NCBI GenBank assembly: GCA_030063045.1
Contig: JAQSEB010000018.1
Span: forward strand, 1 to 64,000
Reading direction: 5' to 3'
Source of the DNA: Pratylenchus scribneri
Taxonomy: Eukaryota > Nematoda > Chromadorea > Rhabditida > Pratylenchidae
Length of the DNA stretch: 64,000 nt
Shown: in pieces, positions 28,090 to 39,800 of the stretch
How the letters are laid out: the number at the start of each line of letters is the position of its first letter
Numbering within the stretch: position 1 is the first letter of the stretch
Made by a program: the position numbers and the translations under genes
The notes under the pieces: generated by a model
The model's input: only the letters and a program-made list of their open reading frames with translations
Told to the model about the DNA's origin: nothing
The model's database searches: none

Positions 28090-31000
28090 CAAAATCATTT
28101 AGAATTATTTTTATGAGTCTAAAAATTAATCTTAAATAGTTTAGCTGATGCCGCAAAATCATTTAGAATTATTTTTATGAGTCTAAAAATTAATCTTAAA
28201 TAGTTTAGCTGATGCCGCAAAATCATTTAGAATTATTTTTATGAGTCTAAAAATTAATCTTAAATAGTTTAGCGGATGCCGCAAATTGACTAAGATATAT
28301 TTTTATGAGTCTAAAAATTAATCTTAAATAGTTTAGCTGATGCCGCAAAATCATTTAGAATTATTTTTATGAGTCTAAAAATTAATCTTAAATAGTTTAG
28401 CGGATGCCGCAAAATCATTTAGAATTATTTTTATGAGTCTAAAAATTAATCTTAAATAGTTTAGCGGATGCCGCAAATTGACTAAGATATATTTTTATGA
28501 GTCTAAAAATTAATCTTAAATAGTTTAGCTGATGCCGCAAAATCATTTAGAATTATTTTTATGAGTCTAAAAATTAATCTTAAATAGTTTAGCTGATGCC
28601 GCAAAATCATTTAAAATTATTTTTATGAGTCTAAAAATTAATCTTAAATAGTTTAGCTGATGCCGCAAAATCATTTAGAATTATTTTTATGAGTCTAAAA
28701 ATTAATCTTAAATAGTTTAGCTGATGCCGCAAAATCATTTAGAATTATTTTTATGAGTCTAAAAATTAATCTTAAATAGTTTAGCGGATGCCGCAAATTG
28801 ACTAAGATATATTTTTATGAGTCTAAAAATTAATCTTAAATAGTTTAGCTGATGCCGCAAAATCATTTAGAATTATTTTTATGAGTCTAAAAATTAATCT
28901 TAAATAGTTTAGCGGATGCCGCAAAATCATTTAGAATTATTTTTATGAGTCTAAAAATTAATCTTAAATAGTTTAGCTGATGCCGCAAAATCATTTAGAA
29001 TTATTTTTATGAGTCTAAAAATTAATCTTAAATAGTTTAGCGGATGCCGCAAATTGACTAAGATATATTTTTATGAGTCTAAAAATTAATCTTAAATAGT
29101 TTAGCTGATGCCGCAAAATCATTTAGAATTATTTTTATGAGTCTAAAAATTAATCTTAAATAGTTTAACGGATGCCGCAAAATCATTTAGAATTATTTTT
29201 ATGAGTCTAAAAATTAATCTTAAATAGTTTAGCTGATGCCGCAAAATCATTTAGAATTATTTTTATGAGTCTAAAAATTAATCTTAAATAGTTTAGCTGA
29301 TGCCGCAAAATCATTTAAAATTATTTTTATGGGTCTAAAAATTAATCTTAAATAGTTTAGCTGATGCCGCAAAATCATTTAGAATTATTTTTATGAGTCT
29401 AAAAATTAATCTTAAATAGTTTAGCTGATGCCGCAAAATCATTTAGAATTATTTTTATGAGTCTAAAAATTAATCTTAAATAGTTTAGCGGATGCCGCAA
29501 AATCATTTAGAATTATTTTTATGAGTCTAAAAATTAATCTTAAATAGTTTAGCTGATGCCGCAAAATCATTTAGAATTATTTTTATGAGTCTAAAAATTA
29601 ATTTAATTGGTTTGGCGGATGCCGCAAAATCATTTAGAATTATTTTTATGAGTCTAAAAATTAATCTTAAATAGTTTAGCGGATGCCGCAAATTGACTAA
29701 GATATATTTTTATGAGTCTAAAAATTAATCTTAAATAGTTTAGCTGATGCCGCAAAATCATTTAGAATTATTTTTATGAGTCTAAAAATTAATCTTAAAT
29801 AGTTTAGCTGATGCCGCAAAATCATTTAGAATTATTTTTATGAGTCTAAAAATTAATCTTAAATAGTTTAGCTGATGCCGCAAAATCATTTAGAATTATT
29901 TTTATGAGTCTAAAAATTAATCTTAAATAGTTTAGCGGATGCCGCAAATTGACTAAGATATATTTTTATGAGTCTAAAAATTAATCTTAAATAGTTTAGC
30001 TGATGCCGCAAAATCATTTAGAATTATTTTTATGAGTCTAAAAATTAATCTTAAATAGTTTAGCGGATGCCGCAAAATCATTTAGAATTATTTTTATGAG
30101 TCTAAAAATTAATCTTAAATAGTTTAGCTGATGCCGCAAAATCATTTAGAATTATTTTTATGAGTCTAAAAATTAATCTTAAATAGTTTAGCGGATGCCG
30201 CAAATTGACTAAGATATATTTTTATGAGTCTAAAAATTAATCTTAAATAGTTTAGCTGATGCCTCAAAATCATTTAGAATTATTTTTATGAGTCTAAAAA
30301 TTAATCTTAAATAGTTTAGCGGATGCCGCAAAATCATTTAGAATTATTTTTATGAGTCTAAAAATTAATCTTAAATAGTTTAGCTGATGCCGCAAAATCA
30401 TTTAGAATTATTTTTATGAGTCTAAAAATTAATCTTAAATAGTTTAGCTGATGCCGCAAAATCATTTAGAATTATTTTTATGAGTCTAAAAATTAATCTT
30501 AAATAGTTTAGCTGATGCCGCAAAATCATTTAGAATTATTTTTATGAGTCTAAAAATTAATCTTAAATAGTTTAGCTGATGCCGCAAAATCATTTAGAAT
30601 TATTTTTATGAGTCTAAAAATTAATCTTAAATAGTTTAGCGGATGCCGCAAAATCATTTAGAATTATTTTTATGAGTCTAAAAATTAATCTTAAATAGTT
30701 TAGCTGATGCCGCAAAATCATTTAGAATTATTTTTATGAGTCTAAAAATTAATTTAATTGGTTTGGCGGATGCCGCAAAATCATTTAGAATTATTTTTAT
30801 GAGTCTAAAAATTAATCTTAAATAGTTTAGCGGATGCCGCAAATTGACTAAGATATATTTTTATGAGTCTAAAAATTAATCTTAAATAGTTTAGCATTTA
30901 GAATTATTTTTATGAGTCTAAAAATTAATCTTAAATAGTTTAGCTGATGCCGCAAAATCATTTAGAATTATTTTTATGAGTCTAAAAATTAATCTTAAAT

Positions 31001-33370
31001 AGTTTAGCGGATGCCGCAAAATCATTTAGAATTATTTTTATGAGTCTAAAAATTAATCTTAAATAGTTTAGCGGATGCCGCAAATTGACTAAGATATATT
31101 TTTATGAGTCTAAAAATTAATCTTAAATAGTTTAGCTGATGCCGCAAAATCATTTAGAATTAGAATTATTTTTATGAGTCTAAAAATTAATCTTAAATAG
31201 TTTAGCTGATGCCGCAAAATCATTTAGAATTATTTTTATGAGTCTAAAAATTAATCTTAAATAGTTTAGCTGATGCCGCAAAATCATGTAGAATTATTTT
31301 TATGAGTCTAAAAATTAATCTTAAATAGTTTAGCGGATGCCGCAAATTGACTAAGATATATTTTTATGAGTCTAAAAATTAATCTTAAATAGTTTAGCTG
31401 ATGCCGCAAAATCATTTAGAATTATTTTTATGAGTCTAAAAATTAATCTTAAATAGTTTAGCGGATGCCGCAAAATCATTTAGAATTATTTTTATGAGTC
31501 TAAAAATTAATCTTAAATAGTTTAGCTGATGCCGCAAAATCATTTAGAATTATTTTTATGAGTCTAAAAATTAATTTAATTGGTTTGGCGGATGCCGCAA
31601 AATCATTTAGAATTATTTTTATGAGTCTAAAAATTAATCTTAAATAGTTTAGCGGATGCCGCAAAATCATTTAGAATTATTTTTATGAGTCTAAAAATTA
31701 ATCTTAAATAGTTTAGCTGATGCCGCAAAATCATTTAGAATTATTTTTATGAGTCTAAAAATTAATTTAATTGGTTTGGCGGATGCCGCAAAATCATTTA
31801 GAATTATTTTTATGAGTCTAAAAATTAATCTTAAATAGTTTAGCGGATGCCGCAAAATCATTTAGAATTATTTTTATGAGTCTAAAAATTAATCTTAAAT
31901 AGTTTAGCTGATGCCGCAAAATCATTTAGAATTATTTTTATGAGTCTAAAAATTAATTTAATTGGTTTGGCGGATGCCGCAAAATCATTTAGAATTATTT
32001 TTATGAGTCTAAAAATTAATCTTAAATAGTTTAGCGGATGCCGCAAATTGACTAAGATATATTTTTATGAGTCTAAAAATTAATCTTAAATAGTTTAGCA
32101 TTTAGAATTATTTTTATGAGTCTAAAAATTAATCTTAAATAGTTTAGCTGATGCCGCAAAATCATTTAGAATTATTTTTATGAGTCTAAAAATTAATCTT
32201 AAATAGTTTAGCGGATGCCGCAAAATCATTTAGAATTATTTTTATGAGTCTAAAAATTAATCTTAAATAGTTTAGCGGATGCCGCAAATTGACTAAGATA
32301 TATTTTTATGAGTCTAAAAATTAATCTTAAATAGTTTAGCTGATGCCGCAAAATCATTTAGAATTAGAATTATTTTTATGAGTCTAAAAATTAATCTTAA
32401 ATAGTTTAGCTGATGCCGCAAAATCATTTAGAATTATTTTTATGAGTCTAAAAATTAATCTTAAATAGTTTAGCTGATGCCGCAAAATCATTTAGAATTA
32501 TTTTTATGAGTCTAAAAATTAATCTTAAATAGTTTAGCGGATGCCGCAAATTGACTAAGATATATTTTTATGAGTCTAAAAATTAATCTTAAATAGTTTA
32601 GCTGATGCCGCAAAATCATTTAGAATTATTTTTATGAGTCTAAAAATTAATCTTAAATAGTTTAGCGGATGCCGCAAAATCATTTAGAATTATTTTTATG
32701 AGTCTAAAAATTAATCTTAAATAGTTTAGCTGATGCCGCAAAATCATTTAGAATTATTTTTATGAGTCTAAAAATTAATTTAATTGGTTTGGCGGATGCC
32801 GCAAAATCATTTAGAATTATTTTTATGAGTCTAAAAATTAATCTTAAATAGTTTAGCTGATGCCGCAAAATCATTTAGAATTATTTTTATGAGTCTAAAA
32901 ATTAATCTTAAATAGTTTAGCTGATGCCGCAAAATCATTTAGAATTATTTTTATGAGTCTAAAAATTAATCTTAAATAGTATAGCCGATGCCGCAAAATC
33001 ATTTAGAATTATTTTTATGAGTCTAAAAATTAATCTTAAATAGTTTAGCTGATGCCGCAAAATCATTTAGAATTATTTTTATGAGTCTAAAAATTAATCT
33101 TAAATAGTTTAGCTGATGCCGCAAAATCATTTAGAATTATTTTTATGAGTCTAAAAATTAATCTTAAATAGTTTAGCTGATGCCGCAAAATCATTTAGAA
33201 TTATTTTTATGAGTCTAAAAATTAATCTTAAATAGTTTAGCTGATGCCGCAAAATCATTTAGAATTATTTTTATGAGTCTAAAAATTAATCTTAAATAGT
33301 TTAGCTGATGCCGCAAAATCATTTAGAATTATTTTTATGAGTCTAAAAATTAATCTTAAATAGTTTAGCG
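28090..33370. repeat. Satellite domain dominated by GCTGATGCC junctions, with 1,204-bp and 191-bp repeats
   Basis: Here most junctions read TTTAGCTGATGCCGC instead of TTTAGCGGATGCCGC. A TTTAATTGGTTTGGCGG marker occurs at 29611, 30762, 31584, 31775, 31966 and 32788. The successive steps 822, 191, 191 and 822 reveal a 1,204-bp block repeat containing a three-unit (191-bp) tandem repeat. The same 1,204-bp offset links a truncated unit (30894/32098) and a small internal TAGAAT insertion (31161/32365). Confidence 0.8.
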
Positions 33371-36300
33371 GATGCCGCAAATTGACTAAGATATATTTTT
33401 ATGAGTCTAAAAATTAATCTTAAATTGTTTAACGGATGCCGCAAAATCATTTAGAATTATTTTTATGGGTCTAAAAATTAATCTTAAATAGTTTAGCGGA
33501 TGCCGCAAATTGACTAAGATATATTTTTATGAGTCTAAAAATTAATCTTAAATTGTTTAGCGGATGCCGCAAAATCATTTAGAATTATTTTTATGAGTCT
33601 AAAAATTAATCTTAAATAGTTTAGCGGATGCCGCAAATTGACTAAGATATATTTTTATGAGTCTAAAAATTAATCTTAAATTATTTAACGGATGCCGCAA
33701 AATCATTTAGAATTATTTTTATGAGTCTAAAAATTAATCTTAAATTGTTTAGCGGATGCCGCAAATTGACTAAGATATATTTTTATGAGTCTAAAAATTA
33801 ATCTTAAATAGTTTAGCGGATGCCGCAAATTGACTAAGATATATTTTTATGAGTCTAAAAATTAATCTTAAATTGTTTAGCGGATGCCGCAAAATCATTT
33901 AGAATTATTTTTATGAGTCTAAAAATTAATCTTAAATTGTTTAGCGGATGCCGCAAAATTATTTAGAATTATTTTTATGAGTCTAAAAATTAATCTTAAA
34001 TAGTTTAGCGGATGCCGCAAATTGACTAAGATATATTTTTATGAGTCTAAAAATTAATCTTAAATTGTTTAGCGGATGCCGCAAAATCATTTAGAATTAT
34101 TTTTATGAGTCTAAAAATTAATCTTAAATTGTTTAGCGGATGCCGCAAAATCATTTAGAATTATTTTTATGAGTCTAAAAATTAATCTTAATTGGTTTAG
34201 CGGATGCCGCAAAATCATTTAGAATTATTTTTATGAGTCTAAAAATTAATCTTAAATAGTTTAGCGGATGCCGCAAATTGATTAAGATATATTTTTATGA
34301 GTCTAAAAATTAATCTTAATTAGTTTAGCGGATGCCGCAAAATCATTTAGAATTATTTTTATGAGTCTAAAAATTAATCTTAAATAGTTTAGCGGATGCC
34401 GCAAATTGACTAAGATATATTTTTATGAGTCTAAAAATTAATCTTAATTAGTTTAGCGGATGCCGCAAATTGACTAAGATATATTTTTATGAGTCTAAAA
34501 ATTAATCTTAATTAGTTTAGCGGATGCCGCAAAATCATTTAGAATTATTTTTATGAGTCTAAAAATTAATCTTAAATTGTTTAGCGGATGCCGCAAATTG
34601 ACTAAGATATATTTTTATGAGTCTAAAAATTAATCTTAAATAGTTTAGCGGATGCCGCAAATTGACTAAGATATATTTTTATGAGTCTAAAAATTAATCT
34701 TAAATTGTTTAGCGGATGCCGCAAAATCATTTAGAATTATTTTTATGAGTCTAAAAATTAATCTTAAATTGTTTAGCGGATGCCGCAAAATTATTTAGAA
34801 TTATTTTTATGAGTCTAAAAATTAATCTTAAATAGTTTAGCGGATGCCGCAAATTGACTAAGATATATTTTTATGAGTCTAAAAATTAATCTTAAATTGT
34901 TTAGCGGATGCCGCAAAATCATTTAGAATTATTTTTATGAGTCTAAAAATTAATCTTAAATTGTTTAGCGGATGCCGCAAAATCATTTAGAATTATTTTT
35001 ATGAGTCTAAAAATTAATCTTAAATAGTTTAGCGGATGCCGCAAAATCATTTAGAATTATTTTTATGAGTCTAAAAATTAATCTTAATTGGTTTAGCGGA
35101 TGCCGCAAAATCATTTAGAATTATTTTTATGAGTCTAAAAATTAATCTTAAATAGTTTAGCGGATGCCGCAAATTGACTAAGATATATTTTTATGAGTCT
35201 AAAAATTAATCTTAATTAGTTTAGCGGATGCCGCAAATTGACTAAGATATATTTTTATGAGTCTAAAAATTAATCTTAATTAGTTTAGCGGATGCCGCAA
35301 AATCATTTAGAATTATTTTTATATCTAAAAATTAATCTTAATTGATTTAGCGGATGCCGCAAAATCATTTAGAATTATTTTTATGAGTCTAAAAATTAAT
35401 CTTAAATAGTTTAGCGGATGCCGCAAATTGACTAAGATATATTTTTATGAGTCTAAAAATTAATCTTAAATTGTTTAGCGGATGCCGCAAAATCATTTAG
35501 AATTATTTTTATGAGTCTAAAAATTAATCTTAAATTGTTTAGCGGATGCCGCAAAATCATTTAGAATTATTTTTATGAGTCTAAAAATTAATCTTAAATT
35601 GTTTAGCGGATGCCGAAAAATCATTTAGAATTATTTTTATGAGTCTAAAAATTAATCTTAAATAGTTTAGCTGATGCCGCAAAATCATTTAGAATTATTT
35701 TTATGAGTCTAAAAATTAATCTTAAATAGTTTAGCGGATGCCGCAAATTGACTAAGATATATTTTTATGAGTCTAAAAATTAATCTTAAATTGTTTAGCG
35801 GATGCCGCAAAATCATTTAGAATTATTTTTATGAGTCTAAAAATTAATCTTAAATTGTTTAGCGGATGCCGCAAAATCATTTAGAATTATTTTTATGAGT
35901 CTAAAAATTAATCTTAAATTGTTTAGCGGATGCCGAAAAATCATTTAGAATTATTTTTATGAGTCTAAAAATTAATCTTAAATAGTTTAGCTGATGCCGC
36001 AAAATCATTTAGAATTATTTTTATGAGTCTAAAAATTAATCTTAAATAGTTTAGCGGATGCCGCAAATTGACTAAGATATATTTTTATGAGTCTAAAAAT
36101 TAATCTTAAATTGTTTAGCGGATGCCGAAAAATCATTTAGAATTATTTTTATGAGTCTAAAAATTAATCTTAAATAGTTTAGCTGATGCCGCAAAATCAT
36201 TTAGAATTATTTTTATGAGTCTAAAAATTAATTTAATTGGTTTAGCGGATGCCGCAAAATCATTTAGAATTATTTTTATGAGTCTAAAAATTAATCTTAA

Positions 36301-36540
36301 ATTATTTAGCGGATGCCGCAAAATCATTTAGAATTATTTTTATGAGTCTAAAAATTAATTTAATTGGTTTAGCGGATGCCGCAAAATCATTTAGAATTAT
36401 TTTTATGAGTCTAAAAATTAATCTTAAATAGTTTAGCGGATGCCGCAAATTGACTAAGATATATTTTTATGAGTCTAAAAATTAATCTTAAATTGTTTAG
36501 CGGATGCCGCAAAATCATTTAGAATTATTTTTATGAGTCT

Positions 36541-36874
36541 TGTTGAATCTCAATTGACTCAACAATTACCAAAATACTCTTTTTACTGAGTCCAATAAAA
36601 TTACAGTTTATTCCAAGCAATTTATTTGTGAATTAGTTCTTTACTTTTTGTGAATGATCAGTGGGAATGGTAATAATGGGGGAACAAGCCAAACATTAAA
36701 TAAAACTACAATGACAAAGCTTTTGGGGGCCAAAAACGAGCACAAAAGGCATTGGTTTTGGCCAATGACAAAGCAAAATTGGGGAATTGGGATGGAAATA
36801 AATGTGAATGGAAAGGACAAACTAATAAATGGGAATTTAAACGTAAAAATCCAAAAATGTAAAAATGTCAATCA
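36541..36874 (-). repeat. Probable 3' LTR and 3' untranslated region of the BEL/Pao element
   Basis: The stretch between the satellite edge and the stop codon of the pol-env frame has the expected terminal TG at 36541 (CA on the element strand), and 36541-36564 forms an imperfect palindrome with TGTTGA/TCAACA ends. An AATAAA signal on the minus strand lies at 36607-36612. Open frames here on both strands are compositionally biased and are not genes. The inner LTR border is not defined because there is no second copy to compare with. Confidence 0.55.
36607..36612 (-). promoter_or_regulatory. AATAAA polyadenylation signal in the BEL/Pao LTR
   Basis: On the minus strand this reads AATAAA about 70 bases before the outer end of the element, a position usual for an LTR polyadenylation signal. 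Confidence 0.45.
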
Positions 36875-39800
36875 TCAAACAATCTTTGAATGAACATCGG
36901 CCACGACACTCCGGGGAACAAAAGGTGCCATCAGCAACCGAAGAAGGAGCCGAAGAATGATTGGCGCGGAGCAATAGAAGATTGCAAACATTCCGAAAAT
37001 TGTCGCCAACCAAATTATTAATTGTTTTGGGTCCAACAAATATTTCAACAAATTTTTAAAATCAAATCCTTTAAATTCATTTATCAAATTGATGGGGCCA
37101 ACGGCCATTTTCCATTCACTTTCATCTTTCATTTCTGGGAATGCCAACGTTCCTTTCAACTTAAATTTAGTTGAAGTGCTTCCACAAAAAACTTCGCATT
37201 CTTCATCAACTTGTGCGGTGGAAAAATGGACGGAATGAATTTTTCTTGTCCCTTTCGGGGAACAAGTGGTCAACAATTTTGCCGACGGGCAAACAATATT
37301 TGCCAAAGATTTTCCGAAATCCGTTTCGCACATTATATCCAATTGTGCGCCTTTTTCGCATTCGTAACATCCGGTTAAATTGGCATTGCTTATTTTGCAT
37401 GTATTCATTTTCACTTCAGTTTTTAAATTCATTCCAGAAATTTTTAATTGCAAAATAATCGAAGTAAAATCGGGGGATGCCATCACATTTCCATCCTCAT
37501 TTTTAATTATCAATCCATTGTGGTTAAAGGGCAAAACATTGTCATCTTTGAAAATCTGCATTCCGGAGGAAACCTCCGGGCAAAGGCATTTTACTGTGCC
37601 ATCCGCTGGATGGCAATTGCAGCTCTGGACATCAACTGTGCAATTTGAAAATTCCATTGCCTCCTTTTTACTTTTACATTTAAATTTTTTCAAATTGCTC
37701 TCCATTTCCTGGTCTAAAGTGGCTGTTCTTTTCCCATCGCTTATAAATGTGGTAGCCAGCAATGGGATATTTGGCACCGAAATTTCTTTTGCCGTTATTT
37801 CCAATTCTTTGAAAATTTGTTTTTCTCCCGGTGCCAAATCCATTACTTTTGTTCCATTTTGCTCACCATTTTTTATGATCGAAACATTTAATTTTAATGA
37901 TCTTTCCCAAATTGTTGGACAATTAAAAATTTCCAAAGTATCTTTTTCAGCTGGGATCATATAAATTCGGTAAAATAAACAAGCGGTTGTGAAATAAAAA
38001 CATCCCACTCCCCAACCGCCGGGTGTTTCCATGCATTGTGTGATTCCCGGATAATCATTACCAATTTTCAATTCCTTAATTTTTTCATCCATTTTTAATT
38101 TTGAACATTTTTGATTTTTGCAACTGCCAGCATCATCACAGCTTTTGGCAGATGTCACTTCAATATTTACCGTTCTTGAAAAGAATTTGAAATTTTTTGG
38201 GCAAATCAAATTCACTCTGGGCACATTCAATTGGATGCCTCCAGCAATTTTTCCTCTATTATCAGTCATCATTATTTGAATTTCTTGTTCTTCTACCGTT
38301 AAGGCAATTTCCAAAACATGATCAAATAGGCAATTTCTTTCGCCATTCTTCTTTATTATGCAGTTTTCTTCATTTGCTGTCAATGTTGTGAGTCCGTTGG
38401 TGATTCCAAAGAGGAAAACAAATAGAATAATTGCAAATACCGCGTATTTGGTTCCAACTGGACTACGATTATTTGGGTTGAGTGAGCTGATTCTTGAGGC
38501 CCAACTCTCCCTTTCTTCTTCAACAGGCACTTCTTCCAGTGGGAATTCATTAATCAAATTTTCATTTTCCGCATTTCTTCTTTTTCTTGTCAATTTTCTT
38601 ATTGTTTTTGCTGTCCAAAGGACACAATTTATTTTTGCTCTCCCAATTATATTCAACAATTTCAAAATCCAAATTATAATTTTTCCAACAATATAGATTG
38701 TGTTCAATGCAAAATAAAAAAGTATTCCAAATAAAAACATTGCAAATTCGGGGAAGCAATGGGGATTTTTCAAATAACTCCAGCAAATTCGGCATGCAAT
38801 GATTTCACAAATATCTCTTGCTTTGCATTTAATCCCCATTTCTTTTATCATTTCACCTTCTTTGAAAAATTTTCCAATGGCTTCAAAGCCAGAAATGATT
38901 TTTTCTTGTGGCATTGTAATATTTTCAATTTTTTCTGGGTGGGCAATATAAATGCATTCGCCACTACAAATTTCAATTCCACCCAATTTAATTTCAGATT
39001 TTAATTGGATTCCTTCTTTAATGCATTCCAATTGGCAAGGACATTCCAATTTTTTCGTTTTGAAATCAAATACTTTTAATTTTGTCTTTCCCCATGCCTT
39101 GATCGGAATTCTCCCATCCGAAGTCAATAGGAAACTTAATTCCTTTCTTGGGAAATAGCAAAACTTTGTGCCCTTTTCTGAGCATGTGTGTTCTGCGCAA
39201 TATTTTGGCGATCCGGTTGTCATACCTTCGCCGATGCACTCAAAGCCATCTTTATTCACGTCTTCTATTTCCAAATTTATTTCCTTAATCAAAAATTTTT
39301 CTCCATCAAAAAGCTCGATTTGGTTGAATTCCTTCCAATTGGCCACTTTATTGCATTCTTCTGTCGCCTCAAGCGAGCAATAATTTGGCTTTAAATTACT
39401 CAAAATTTCCATCGTTTTTTCATTTTTCTTCGTGGAATTTTTAATTGCTGGGCCATCAAAAAATGTGCATTGATCAGTCCATTGTGGACATTCACATTTA
39501 GGCCCACAATACCCTTTTGCGGCAAATTCCTTTCTCAAATGTGTCGAATTGCATTCAATTTTTGTCCAGCACAAACTTCCATCTTCTCTCTCATTTATTA
39601 CTAACCCACTTGAAACACATTCATCCAAATGTCGAAATTTTAAATTAATTTCATTTTTTGCACATGGGGAAGCACAAATTGGATTAAATAAAAAGAAAAT
39701 AATCATCAAAATTGCACTTGCGATAGCCAAAACAGTGCTAGATTTACTCTTTTTTGGAGAATTTTTCTTATATCTTTGTTTATTTTTCGGCTTTGGGTAC

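Larger units (their letters stand above)
1..36540. repeat. 64-bp satellite DNA array (about 570 head-to-tail units)
   Basis: The whole interval is one tandem repeat with a 64-bp step, for example units starting at 1, 130 and 194. Each unit has a GC-rich junction (TTTAGCGGATGCCGCAAA) followed by an AT-rich body. Two body types occur. Type A has AAATCATTTAGAATTATT. Type B has AAATTGACTAAGATATATT and appears once every few units. The link before TTTAGCGG also varies (AAATAG, AAATTG, AAATTA, AATTGG, AATTAG, or a short GG form), and in places GCGG becomes GCTG. No gene lies inside, and 64 is not divisible by 3, so no frame stays open. The left edge is the window edge, so the true length is unknown. 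The right edge at 36540 is sharp. A constitutive heterochromatin or centromeric role is possible but not shown. Confidence 0.98.

Noticed and set aside
1..36540. CRISPR-like regular array
   Set aside because: Units are contiguous with no unique spacers between repeats, and the context is eukaryotic; it is satellite DNA.
36641..36893. Open frames of 76-79 codons on both strands
   Set aside because: They lie in the LTR or 3' untranslated part of the BEL/Pao element, overlap each other and have strongly biased composition.
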